A stretch of DNA of 64,000 nt, from the NCBI RefSeq assembly GCF_029784135.1, contig NC_073746.1, positions 166,834,825-166,898,824 of the forward strand. Reading direction: 5' to 3'. The DNA is from Toxorhynchites rutilus septentrionalis. Lineage: Eukaryota; Arthropoda; Insecta; Diptera; Culicidae. The notes under the pieces were generated by a model. The model was not told the origin of the DNA, did not search any database, and saw nothing but the letters and a program-made list of their open reading frames with translations. A program made the position numbers and the translations under genes. This document shows positions 1-9,890 of the stretch, piece by piece (the stretch's first letter is position 1; each line of letters opens with the position of its first letter).

Positions 1-1297
1 GGTGGTCATCGAAGCAACATGGTTACCGCAGAGGAGGAGTATGGAATAGAGTTTCTTTCCACAAGGGCCCGTCTCAGGGCTTAGAGGCGGAAACCAAAAA
101 TAGAATAAAATGAAAACACAGATGCGAGTGGGCTAGCATAACACAACGAGCGGATATCATATGGAAGAGTATCCAGAATTTTGGAATATAGATATGCACT
201 ACATTTATTCAGTGTCACAATGTTAATCACATCTCAAGCGGAATATAGGAGCAAAAGGGTTCATAGTTTGTGATCGATATCTGAGTGAGGAGAAGAAAGT
301 CTCTTGCGAGTTGAACCATATAAACGAGAAGTGCAGATAGCTTTCGACTCTACTCGACTCATTCGAGTCAACTAAAGTAATAAAAAATTAAATAGCTAAA
401 AATATATTACAAAAATTTCGATGCATTCTAAAATAATATCCGAAGTGATATACAAGTGAATTGAATAATAAAATTCCGCAGTTCTACGTCGAAAACTGCG
501 GTCGTGTCCTAAATACAACCCATTACAATTTTTTTTGTATGATCGGACTTGTGGGAGGGATCGGAATCGTGCGGTGCGGTGACGACCGCGCTTGGTGTTA
601 TTAAACGCGGATTTGTAACGGATCGAGACGACCGTGCTTTAGGTGTTTATAGCGGATCGAGATGACCGCATTTTTATTCAATTTGCGGATCGAGGCGACC
701 ACGATGGTTGGAACGAATGATACAATTGCAATCGATTGGCTATATATAATGGTAAACATTGATTTGGTTACGCGAAATTTTCGTCGCGCGGGTAATGAAC
801 TGCCGCCACGAGCCACAAAGAAACCCGAGCTTATTTGTTTTATATTCGCGGTACTGGAGTTTGTGTCAGTAGAAAAATTAAAAATGGTCAGTGACACTGG
901 CTGACGAATAGAACTGTAATATGATATAATTCGACGAGGTGGATGTACTCGCGGGCTTGAAATAAGCTCGCGCTTGAGAAAATATGAAAAATGTAAGATT
1001 TGTATCCTCCAAGCACCTTTACAGAATGTTTCAAGATTAAGGGCGCTTCAGCAGCTGAACCATAAAGCATCTCCGAAAAAATATCTGCTTCAAATAAAAT
1101 CCCATGTTTCAGGACTGTTGTCGAGTTAGGAAAAATTTCGTGTTCGAGAAAGATGCTTTTCGAATGTCAAAACGATTTTTTTTTTAGAATCAGACAGCGA
1201 ATATTGTTCCTCGTTCATGTTCCGTTCGATCTGGTCTGTTCTCCAGCCAGAATCTGATTATATTCCAATTATGAAGAGAGTTAATTGTCATACTCTA
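1..1297. other. no gene recognised; GC-richer block with repeated CGGATCGAG motif
   Basis: I see no convincing coding exon here; short ORFs on both strands overlap each other and have no recognisable motif. Between about 560 and 705 a degenerate motif of the form CGGATCGAGRYGACC recurs about four times (near 560, 618, 654 and 685), roughly every 30-55 bases. A block at 720-900 is CpG-richer than its surroundings. Nothing else can be assigned. Confidence 0.4.
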
Positions 1298-1648
1298 TTA
1301 TCTCTTCTCTCTTTTCTCTTTTCTCTTTCTCTTTTCTCTTTTCTCTTTTCTCTTTTCTCTTTTCTCTTTTCTCTTTTCTCTTTTCTCTTTTCTCTTTCTC
1401 TTCTCTCTTCTCTCTTCTCTCTTCTCTCTTCTCTCTTCTCTCTTCTCTCTTCTCTCTTCTCTCTTCTCTCTTCTCTCTTCTCTCTTCTCTCTTCTCTCTT
1501 CTCTCTTCTCTCTTCTCTCTTCTCTCTTCTCTCTTCTCTCTTCTCTCTTCTCTCTTCTCTCTTCTCTCTTCTCTCTTCTCTCTTCTCTCTTCTCTCTTCT
1601 CTCTTCTCTCTTCTCTCTTCTCTCTTCTCTCTTCTCTCTTCTCTCTGT
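1298..1648. repeat. heptanucleotide microsatellite (TTTTCTC)n then (TTCTCTC)n
   Basis: A pyrimidine-only array about 350 bp long. The left part is built from TTTTCTC units and the right part from a much longer run of TTCTCTC units, so both halves share a 7-bp period and differ by one T/C position. Because 7 is not a multiple of 3, all frames stay open on both strands; the Leu/Ser/Phe-rich and Arg/Glu/Lys-rich ORFs over it are by-products of the repeat. Confidence 0.95.
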
Positions 1649-2604
1649 TTTCTCTTCTATAGTGACTAAAAGGAGGAATGAATGATTGAGGAATACGACA
1701 AATGCAAAAGCGAGTATCTAAATGATCAATCAACCCAAGTAAAATTCGCATCTCTTGATCGGATCCTTCAATACCAACAGCTAGCCAGAATCATAAATCG
1801 TCTAGCCAGAATCATAAACTTCTTGGACAAGGGTGAGTATGAATAGATCCGTCTTAATTGCATCAATGGTGATAATAAAATATATCGTCTCCTCATTTTA
1901 TGAAAAGAATAATCAAAAATAAAATCATTTGTTTCAATCATAACGCCGTCTCAGACGCATCCACAAGATATTCCGATTACACTGGTAAACGTATATTTCC
2001 TCTAGAAACGATTTTACAAAAAATGCATTTAAATTCGATTTTTGTTACTTTTTCTTAAATGATTACGATTTCACAATGTATTGTACACCCAGGTTTTTTT
2101 TACGCGGTTTTTTTACGAGGTTTTTTTTACGCGGATTTTCCAATTAACCCGGTTTTCTACGCGGATTTTCAAATTAACGCGGTTTTTTTTACGCGGTACT
2201 CGCTTAAAAAATGACCAGTGCATATCACATATCACATCTCCCCCTCAGCTCACATTTTCTCCCATGTTCCCTCAGAGCATATTACGGTAATTAGTGCTTG
2301 TAACGGAGCTTAGCGCTTAGTGCCGTACCTTATCACGAATCTTACGTGGATTTTAGATGCTTGGGGAGCTCGCCGGGCGGTACAACGGGACGTGGTTTTT
2401 ACGGGAATATCTTTCCCTGTCTACTTAGCTCTGGACGGTCCTACAGTGAAACTGCACGTGCATCGGCAGCAGAGTGTCCAAATTATTAGGGAATCTTCTA
2501 GCAACAGCAGATGACCTCATTCGTGAGGAAAACCGAACTATAGCTACCAGTAACTAACGAAATTGCAGGAAAAAGCTACGGGTTTTCGGAAGCGAGCAAC
2601 ACTT

Positions 2605-2690
2605 AACTTTTCACTTCCGTTATACATAAGGATAGTCCCATTTGAACTAACTTTTCACTTCCGTTATACATAAGGATAGTCCCATTTGAT
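2605..2690. repeat. 44-bp tandem duplication
   Basis: The block beginning AACTTTTCACTTCCGTTATA at 2605 is repeated immediately at 2649, giving two head-to-tail copies with a 44-bp period and no visible differences over about 40 bases. Confidence 0.9.
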
Positions 2691-2716
2691 ATCTATCATT
2701 AGGTGACATGGTTTTT

Positions 2717-2732
2717 GACGTAGGACTACGTC
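2717..2732. repeat. GACGTAG palindrome, copy a
   Basis: GACGTAGGACTACGTC has two 7-bp inverted arms around GA. The same 16-mer or a close variant recurs at 3829 (half site), 21903, 25804, 27044 (plus a half site at 27080), 33828 and 63300 in this window. Here it stands about 250 bp upstream of a TATA/initiator pair. Confidence 0.85.
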
Positions 2733-2966
2733 TTTCATTTCTATACCGGGGTGTAAAATCAAAGTTTCGAAAACGAAAGCGTTACGCCGGAGACCGAGAT
2801 TTTGAGCGTTAATAGCTCCTAAACAACTGAACGAAATGGTATGATAAACACTTCATTCGAAAGATAAAATGTCTACGCGTTATAAACTTGTTACTTTTTG
2901 ATCCAAAAACTTGTTTCAATAGCCTTAAACATACTTTCAAAACAGGCTATTGAAATCAACAATCGG

Positions 2967-3002
2967 TATATAAGCGAGCGCCGCTCGGAAATCCATTCAG
3001 TT
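2967..3002 (+). promoter_or_regulatory. TATA box plus initiator in palindrome-family repeat
   Basis: TATATAAG at 2967-2974 is followed by the arthropod initiator TCAGTT at 2997-3002. The initiator A (2999) is 32 bases from the start of the TATA box, the spacing expected of an RNA polymerase II core promoter. An inverted repeat of CAATAGCC/GGCTATTG lies just upstream (about 2918-2953). The same arrangement recurs on the minus strand near 21713-21748. What this promoter would transcribe is unknown; downstream there are only 110-bp tandem repeats. Confidence 0.55.
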
Positions 3003-3050
3003 ATAATTGAACAGCGATTGAGGTACCATCGCAGGAATGAATGGATGTTG

Positions 3051-3720
3051 CCCTAACACAGACTTCAAAACCATGGAGTCTGGGGGAACTCTGGGGAAAC
3101 TGGCATTGCAAAATAGATGCAAGCAGCGAGTACTTTTGTACTCGTTTCCGCTTTTGCGAATTGGGATATTTTCCTAACACAGACTTCAAAACCATGGAGC
3201 CAGTGGAAACTGGCATTGCAAAGTAGATTCAAGCAGTGAGTACTTTCGTACACGTTTGCGCTTTTGCAAATCGGAATGTTTCCCTAACACAGACTTCAAA
3301 ATCATGGAACCTGGGGATATCGGCATTGCAATATAGATGTAAGCTGCTGGTACTTGTGTACTCGTTAGCGCTTTTGCAAATTTGAATGTTTCCCTAACAC
3401 AGACTTCAAAAACATGGAGCCAAGGGGAATCGGCATTTCAAAATAGATACAAGCAGAGGGTACCTTTGTACTCGTTTGCGTTTTTGCAAATCGGAATGTT
3501 TCCCTAACACAGACTTTAAAACTATGGAGCCTGGGGAAATCGGCATGGCAAAATAGATGCATCGGGTACTTTTGTACTCGTTTGCGTTTTGGCAAATCGG
3601 AATGTTTCCCTAACACAAACCATGGAGCCGGGGGAAATTGGCATTGCAATTGAGATGCAAGCTGCGAGTACTTTTGTACTCCCTTGCGTTTTTACAAACC
3701 GGAATGTGTTTTCACAACTT
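3051..3720. repeat. tandem repeat, about 110-bp unit, six copies
   Basis: The anchor CCCTAACACAGACTTCAAAA starts at or near 3051, 3172, 3282, 3392, 3502 and 3608, so the period is 106-122 bp. Each unit continues with a CCATGGAGCC...GGAAATCGGCATTGCAA block and a GTACTTTTGTACTCG near-palindrome. Related units occur in reverse orientation at 26605-26800. Short ORFs here on both strands follow the repeat and are not credible genes. Confidence 0.9.
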
Positions 3721-3984
3721 CATGTCGCCAACTCACTGAGCGCAGCGGCGATATCGTACCCAATGAGGAGCATTCGAAGTGCGATTATTGCTAATTGGAA
3801 GAACACAAATTATTACTAAGCCAACGGCAGTCCTACGTCAACCTTGCGGTTATATCATAGGTATAACCTATCCATAGTTTTTTTACGCGTTTTTTTTACG
3901 AGGAATTTCGAATTAACGCGGTTTTTTTTTACGAGGTACGTATCACCCACGTAAAAAAAAACCTGGGTGTAATTTCATAAATAT

Positions 3985-5128
3985 CTGAAAATTCATTTCT
4001 CCATTCAGGTGAGTTTGTCAAACACGTCACGTTTGTCACGTTTTTTTGGAAGGGAGATCAATGATTTAGAATACGCCCTCTTTTAAAATCAGTTGTAATT
4101 TAAATTGGTCGTATGATCAGAAAATTTGTGTATTGGAGTGAAATTTCTCAACTACTTTATTCTTCTCAATGCATTGCACTTGCACTCAATTCCAGAAACT
4201 CGTCTAATATTCATCGTTGAGAACAGTATTTGCAACGCCTTCGAAGTCACGATCATTTTCGGCCAGACATTACCTAGCAAAGGGCACATTGGAAAAAGGG
4301 AAAACCCGAACGACGATAAATAGCCAAGCTTCAAAGTTCTCGACTACACAGACACATCGAACGGAAATCGGCGTATACGACGAGAAAACGATGCAAACGA
4401 TGAAGCTCAATTACTCCAACAGCCAACAGGTTCCATCGACGTGTGTTCTCCGTGTGGCGATGACCAATCCATCTATGCTGGTGCTGGATGCATACGAGAC
4501 GATGGCTGCTGTAATGATGAATAATGACGCTCGCTCGAAGACCCGAATACTCAGCAGCTCCTTTACTACATTCATTATCAATTGTGGCGTCCATTGTCAA
4601 GAGCAAACAAGTGGAGTATTCAGATCGTAGAACCGATGAGAGTGTGGCGACGACCCAACGATGACCACTACCGCGAGAGAACTCTTTCTCGAGAGTACAA
4701 CTCAACCGCCGGTTAATATTCTCTGATTGATAGTGAACAAGCCCCCTCTTTAATCGGTGTGGACCCGTACTACGAAAGGCGTATTAATCTCCCTTCTGAG
4801 CTTCCCTGCTCGATGATGCTCGTGAGATTCTTTCCGTGCGTCCAACATATGACACCGTTGAGCGGTGGTCGTTATCAGTTGACCGCCACAAACACAACCG
4901 GGAAGGTTATAAATTTCCAACTCGGGATGAACTCCAGCTTAGTTGCATCTGAAATTTTAGTTGAGCACATAAAAATCTGGAAACACCCGGAGGAAGTCAG
5001 ACAGACAAATCAGCACTCCAGTGGCCTGTGGGATTGTTCAGTGTCCGTTTTTCGGGGAGGAGAGCTTGGAATAGAGTGTTGTACCTGGTGGGACGATTCA
5101 CACCCGCAAAGAAGGCAGCTCGCATAGT
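3985..5128. other. sequence upstream of putative exon 1; no gene recognised
   Basis: Open frames of 120-137 codons exist (4217-4630 and 4759-5127 on +, 4331-4705 on -), but none shows a motif I recognise and they overlap in antisense. The sequence is less AT-rich than the surrounding intronic DNA. A TTCAGTG initiator-like motif lies at about 5037, roughly 90 bases before the ATG at 5129, so this could be the promoter and 5' UTR of the nuclease gene; no TATA box is obvious at the expected distance. Confidence 0.3.
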
Positions 5129-5207
5129 ATGGAAAAAGTGAACCTAGCAATGCTGGCGTCAATTATTCTAGTCTTCATCGTTGGAAAGTACTTCGTTTCG
5201 GGCAACG
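5129..5207 (+). CDS. putative exon 1 (signal peptide) of endonuclease-like gene
   Basis: An ATG at 5129 opens a 26-codon stretch with a short charged start (MEKVNLAM), a hydrophobic core (LASIILVFIV) and a small polar end (SGN), the layout of a secretory signal peptide. A possible donor, G|GTACTTAC, follows at 5207/5208. The exon ends in phase 1, and exon 2 at 28537 begins with the two bases CG that complete an Ala codon; the three exons then total 1221 nt, 406 residues plus stop, a normal size for secreted insect endonucleases of this family. The implied intron is about 23.3 kb, long but plausible in a repeat-bloated mosquito genome. The link is inferred from phase, strand and the signal sequence only. 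The alternative is that the true first exon lies elsewhere in the intron. Confidence 0.4.
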
Positions 5208-6333
5208 GTACTTACATTGTTTTCAATATTGAGATTGTTTAGCATGCAATTTGTGACAAGTGCAAAAGTAGGTGTGTTCTAGAACTTGTGGTCTCTGGAC
5301 GAATCACATTACTCGCTGTAAATTACAGTGAATTCCGTTTTCAGGAAGTGCAAATGCAATTTTCCAATAAAGTTAATCAAAGTGATTGCTGGGAGTGATT
5401 CGAACGATGAGTTGTGCAATGATTGTGATATGTTCGTCCTGTAATCGATCGGTGAGACTTTCTTGCGAGAAATTGCGTAGAATCAGCTGCTGCACGGCTA
5501 GACAAAGACAAAACAGCGCGTATCTCCACCGAGTCTAGCGAACCGCCACACATTGAAAGGGCGTTTGCAATTTTAGCGAGACTGTTAACTGAGGCTGATG
5601 GCGAAGAAATAAGTGTTGGCGGCGGCGGCGGTGCGACTGTCCTGCCATCGCAACAATAAGGTCAAATGAAAAACAATTATGTAAAATCAGGCTTGATTAA
5701 AGTGCTTAAATATAACAAAGCTGAGTAGTGATGACGAGATATTATTACAGCCTCAATTTGTAGAGCCGGTAGTAGAGTTTTATATCACACGGATAGAATA
5801 AAAATTATTCCTGTGCTTGTGTTGTATTCTGAAGTGTTTGAATTTGAAAAAAAACAGAGATGAAACTTCTGTACAATATCTGATTATGAGTTCATATGAC
5901 AATTTACATCCTATTATAAACCGTTTATTATTCATTTTAACACAGACAGAAAACAGGCAAAAGAAACTGTCACCGACACAGTTGGGAAATGTCATGAATG
6001 GTTCTCTAAACTGGATTGTGAAGACAAAAGGAGGTGGTGGTTTTGAAACCCAATAATCGAGATAAAAAGAAAAATTACTTTTCGTGTTTGAAAATTCTCA
6101 AAATTCAAAGTATGACCGAGAAAAATAGCTTGGAATTCAGAGAATACCTCCGAAGTGTATTTTTATAGTGTTGAATATATTTTTTTTTATCAAATATGCA
6201 TATAAACAAGAAATGTTGTTGAAACATATGGCGAATGTGCTCTGTCGGAAACAACATTCAGTGATTAGTTTGGACCAAGGAATCCCAAAAATTTTACCTT
6301 TGCGACCCTCTTTATCTGCAATAAAGTGTTTTT
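5208..6333. other. intron-like sequence, no gene recognised
   Basis: Unassigned AT-rich DNA. A short run of GGC repeats lies at about 5619-5632. ORFs at 5780-6056 on both strands lack recognisable motifs. Under the proposed gene model this is the beginning of intron 1. Confidence 0.35.
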
Positions 6334-6979
6334 TTAAAGACTAAAAATAATGGATAAATAACAATTAAGTGAATAAAGTGAATTTCGTAATACGTCCCCA
6401 AAGATTCGCTTCGATCTCACGACATGCCGTTGACTCAAATTGTACCGATAGCAACTGTAACAGTCCGGACCATCCAAATTGAACTTTTTTCGTCGGAAAA
6501 TACAACATTTCTCCATTCTAGTTTCCATTCCATGTATTGCCGGGCGAAAATGAGATGGTTCTGCTTATGGGTGGCGATCAGTTTCGGCTTCCCTTGACGT
6601 TTCTTCCACATGGTGTTTGGTGACTCATTCAAAATGCGCGCAATATGCCTCTTCGTTACTGGAACAACCGATTCTGCCTTAATGTATGAGCAGGACATCG
6701 TTTCCTGGTAGCTTCGTGTCTTGTTCGACCTTTAAGACACGAAGTAACTTTGGTGTTCCCATTTGTTGGTCGTTATATCCCATATTTCTGGCACTATTTA
6801 AAGAAATTCCGTACCACTTTCTCAGATAGACCAATTTTTGTTACGATCGAGCGATTAGAAAACTTTTGTTCACTGAATATCTTTATTATTTTCCGTCCCT
6901 CTTCCGTCAATAGAATACCTTTCGTCATTCCTTTAAATTCTACGTAAATCACTAATCTGACCAACTTCTTACGCTGCAC
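6334..6979 (-). pseudogene. degenerate Tc1-like transposase
   Basis: Reading leftward, 6979-6794 encodes an N-terminal helix-turn-helix-like segment (GRKIIKIFSEQKFSNRSI, then KVVRNFFK), and 6698-6334 encodes the middle of a Tc1 transposase in two overlapping frames: a second DNA-binding segment with KRHIARILNES, then FARQYMEWKLEWRNVVFSDE containing the first catalytic Asp, then FNLDGPDCYSCYR in another frame. A gap of about 95 bp and at least one frameshift separate the pieces, and the C-terminal D...E part is missing. It resembles the fuller element at 50314-51874. A dead remnant lying antisense in the proposed large intron. Confidence 0.75.
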
Positions 6980-7788
6980 ATCTAAGATTTATCATGTAAA
7001 TTGAACATTCCCAAGTATTTTTTCAAAAAACACAATTTCTTAAAAATCCGTCGACCAACTGGTTCTAGAAAAATGCGTTCGTTCGTTAAAGGTTAATTGA
7101 ATAGGTGAAATGGGAAAATTTTTTATTAACATTAAGTAGTTACTATTATTGGAACGTTATTTTGAAAAATCTGTAATCTGTATCTATATGTTCTTGGTTT
7201 TAAAATGTCGAAAAAATCTATAATAATCCAGATTATTATGTAGATATGAACGAATTTCATGCCAACTCGACTAGCTGTTGGCAGCATCATCTCAGATAGC
7301 GGTGAAACGTTGTGGGTGTGAACACATGGATCTTTTAAGCAACTTTGCATACTTTAAATATTCAACAAAGCATTATACCACTTTTTGAAGAGCGCCAACA
7401 ATTTTTTCTTGATTTTTTTTACAAAAAATTATAACTTAAAAACTAAGATATCTACAAAATTTTAGTCAAAAGATGAAATGTAGGAAATTATATTTTCATA
7501 AAAAATATCATCTTCCGATGTATGTGTGACTCGTTGGAAATTGTATGGGCTATTCATATATATATTTTTTTTAATTTGAAAGCATGTTTTCGAGAAAAAT
7601 GAGATTTAATTTTCAAAATATTTTTTTTTCAAAATTTTGTTCTATATTTTTTAATGAAAATATAAATAATTTCCTACACTTCATCGTTCGACTAAAATTT
7701 GGAGGTCTGATAGATTTTTTGTGTGTTTTTTTTAATTTATATTTTTTTTAATTTTTTTATTCGAAAAAATCTCATTTATAAAATACTA

Positions 7789-7921
7789 GCTGTACCCTGC
7801 CACGCTTTGCTTTGGCACATTGTGGTGCCATGGTTGAGTTGAATTTTCATTTTTTTTTTATTGTTTTTAGAGTTTTTGACGCGCACACAACCGAACACAA
7901 CATTTTTATATATATAGAGAT
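7789..7921 (-). mobile_element. Helitron-like fragment
   Basis: On the minus strand it begins near TCTATATATATAAAAATGTT (5' end about 7921) and ends ...GGTACAGCTAG at 7789. The TC start, AT-rich TATATA leader and CTAG end fit Helitron termini, and the GTTGTGTTCGGTTGTGTGCG leader is shared with the neighbouring copy that ends at 8254. It is only about 130 bp, so it is a short internal-deletion derivative. Confidence 0.5.
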
Positions 7922-8254
7922 AGAGATGGATTACGGAAATCGATGAATTTTAAATCATTCCGAAACACAATTTCAGTTCACGATTTTGTCAAACACTTGG
8001 AAAAAAGATGTTTCCATCACATAGAATTCATATTTAATACGAAATGGTCGATTTTCAAAAGAAACTTAATTTCAGAAACGTACTATGGCCATATAGAAGA
8101 TCATTTTTCTCCATTTTTTCTCATTTTTTTATGCCGTAACAACATTCCTCGGAGTGAAATGTATATTTTGTCCAACTTTGAGCTCAATCGGTTCCGCACT
8201 TTTCGAGATTTAACGCGCACACAAACGAACACAACATTTATATATATATAGAGA
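7922..8254 (-). mobile_element. Helitron-like fragment, 5' portion
   Basis: The minus-strand 5' end is TCTCTATATATATAAATGTT at 8254, followed by the GTTGTGTTCGTTTGTGTGCG leader and a conserved GAAAAGTGCGGAACCGATTG segment typical of these mosquito repeats. The 3' CTAG end is not visible; the copy is truncated or runs into the fragment at 7921. Its 5' end directly abuts the CTAG end of the next copy (8255). Confidence 0.5.
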
Positions 8255-9890
8255 CTAGCTGACCCGGCAAGCTTCGTCCCGCCCAAAATTTGTTTTTTGT
8301 TATCAATACCTTCAAACATTCACGTTTTCTTACTAAGCGCAAGTTCATGAGTCCAATCGCAAAACTGTTCATTGATGGATCTTCTAATCGACCCCGTTGA
8401 ATTTTCATTTTACTATTAAATTCCTAGTACTTCTACCAAAACTCATCATTATAATTATAATTTTCAGATACAATTCTCGTTCAAGATTTTTCAACCATTT
8501 GCAATTAACATGTTTTTCCGTTACATGGAATAAATGATTGATACAGAAAATATGATAGAATAAAGACAGACCCCTCCCCTCTTCTCCCCTTAGAGAGGGG
8601 GAGGAGTGTCTATTCACCATAGAAAAGTTTCGTGACCCCTAAAATCTTCACATGCCAAATTTGGCTCCACTTTATTGATTAGTTTTCGAGTTATGCAGAA
8701 AATTGTCTTCCATTTGTATGGCAGCTCCCCCTTAGAGAGGGGGTGGAGTGTCTAACCACCGTGAAAACATTTATTGCGTTCTAAAACCTCCATATACCTA
8801 ATTTGGTTGCGTTTGATTGATTAATTCTCGAGTAATGCAGAAATTTGTGTTTTATTTGTGTGGCAGCCCCCACTAAGAGAGGGAGGAGGAGTATTTAACC
8901 ACAATAGAATCATTTATTGCACCTTAAAACCTCCACATGCCAAACTTGGTTTCGTTTGTTTGATTAATTCTCAAGTAATGCAGAAATTTGTGTTTTATTT
9001 GTGTGGCAGCCCCCCCTAAGAGAGGTGGGAGGAGTATCTAGCCAAAATAGTATCATTTATTGCATCCTAAAACCTCTATATGTCAAATTTCGTTTCATTT
9101 ACTTGATTAGTTCTCGAGTAATGCAGAAATTTGTGTTTCTTTTTTATGGTAGCCCCCCTCTAAGAGAGGGAGGAGGAATATCTAACCACAATATAATCAT
9201 TTATTGCACTCTAGAACCTCCGCATGCCAAACTTGGTTTCGTTTGCTTGATTAATACTCGAGTAATGCAGAAATTTGCGTTTCATTTGTATGGCAGCACC
9301 CCCTAAGAGAGGGAGGAGGAGTATCTAACCACCATAGAATCATTTATTGCACCCTGAAACCTCTACAGGTAAACTTCGATATAACGTACATTTCACTTTC
9401 AAAATTGTACGTTGTATCGAATTGTACGTTATATCGAAGCATAATAAAGTACTCACAAACGTAGTCTATAATACATTATTGTGTTGATGTTTTAGTACAG
9501 TTAATGAATAATTTCAATCAGAAGACGAAGCCAGCCTTTCTCATGATGTTTCCCTTCGTACTGTTGATTAAAGCTGGATTCATTTAGAATCCGGAATCAC
9601 AAAACCAGCTGTATTTTGGGATTGATTGAAGGTACAAAACTTGTTTTAGCATCACAATACAGATAATTCATTGTTCTATCAGAAAAAAAAATATTGAAAA
9701 AAAATTTCCTTTACACTTTGGAAATGTGTACGTTATATCGAGGTAAAATGTACGTTATATCGAGTGACGTTATATCGAGGGTACGTTATAACGAGGGTAC
9801 GTTGTATCGAAGTTTCCCTGTACATGTCAAATTTGGTTTCGTTTGCTTGATTAATTCTCGAGCAATGAAGAAATGTGTGTTTAATTTTTA
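8255..9890 (-). mobile_element. non-autonomous Helitron-like element with ~143-bp internal repeats (family A)
   Basis: The minus-strand 3' end is GCGGGACGAAGCTTGCCGGG then TCAGCTAG at 8255. The body holds at least five tandem units with a period of about 143 bp, each with GGCAGCCCCCC-type, GAGTAATGCAGAAATTTGTG and CCTCCACATGCCAAACTTGG-type segments (8590-9365 and 9823-9890). A 455-bp MITE interrupts one unit at 9366-9820. No Rep/helicase ORF is seen. Helitron assignment is inferred from TC/CTAG ends, absence of target duplication and association with Rep-like ORFs in related copies in the window. Confidence 0.6.
9366..9820. mobile_element. pogo-like MITE (CAGGNAAACTTCGATA termini)
   Basis: The left end CAGGTAAACTTCGATATAAC and right end GATACAACGTAC...-type inverted sequence (right terminus TATCGAAGTTTCCCTG) form terminal inverted repeats flanked by TA at 9364-9365 and 9821-9822. 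Subterminal GTACGTTATATCGA motifs repeat five or more times. Removing the element and one TA restores the Helitron unit CCTCTACATGTCAAATTTGG, matching its tandem siblings, so both boundaries are exact. No ORF of note. Confidence 0.9.

Larger units (their letters stand above)
2086..3969. mobile_element. pogo-like TIR element (composite, non-autonomous)
   Basis: The left end reads TA-CACCCAGGTTTTTTTTACG and the right end is its reverse complement, CGTAAAAAAAAACCTGGGTG-TA, so the element has terminal inverted repeats of about 20 bp flanked by a TA duplication (2084-2085 and 3970-3971). Both ends carry several subterminal TTTTTTTACGCGG/TTTTTTTACGAGG blocks. No transposase ORF is visible inside. 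The interior is occupied by a 44-bp duplication and by a palindrome-promoter-tandem-repeat unit, so this looks like a short TIR element that was enlarged by insertion of another repeat. TA target and CA-rich termini fit the Tc1/mariner/pogo superfamily; the exact family is inferred. Confidence 0.7.

Noticed and set aside
1217..1751. Long ORFs on both strands, Leu/Ser/Phe-rich on + and Arg/Glu/Lys-rich on -
   Set aside because: They are translations of a 7-bp pyrimidine/purine repeat, which is open in every frame; no start context, splice signal or non-repeat domain.
3001..3649. Cys-rich small ORFs over the 110-bp tandem repeats
   Set aside because: They repeat with the DNA unit, overlap in antisense and are broken by unit-length changes.
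8590..9370. CRISPR-like array from regularly spaced repeats
   Set aside because: The ~143-bp period is contiguous tandem repetition inside a Helitron in a eukaryotic genome; there are no short repeats with unique spacers.
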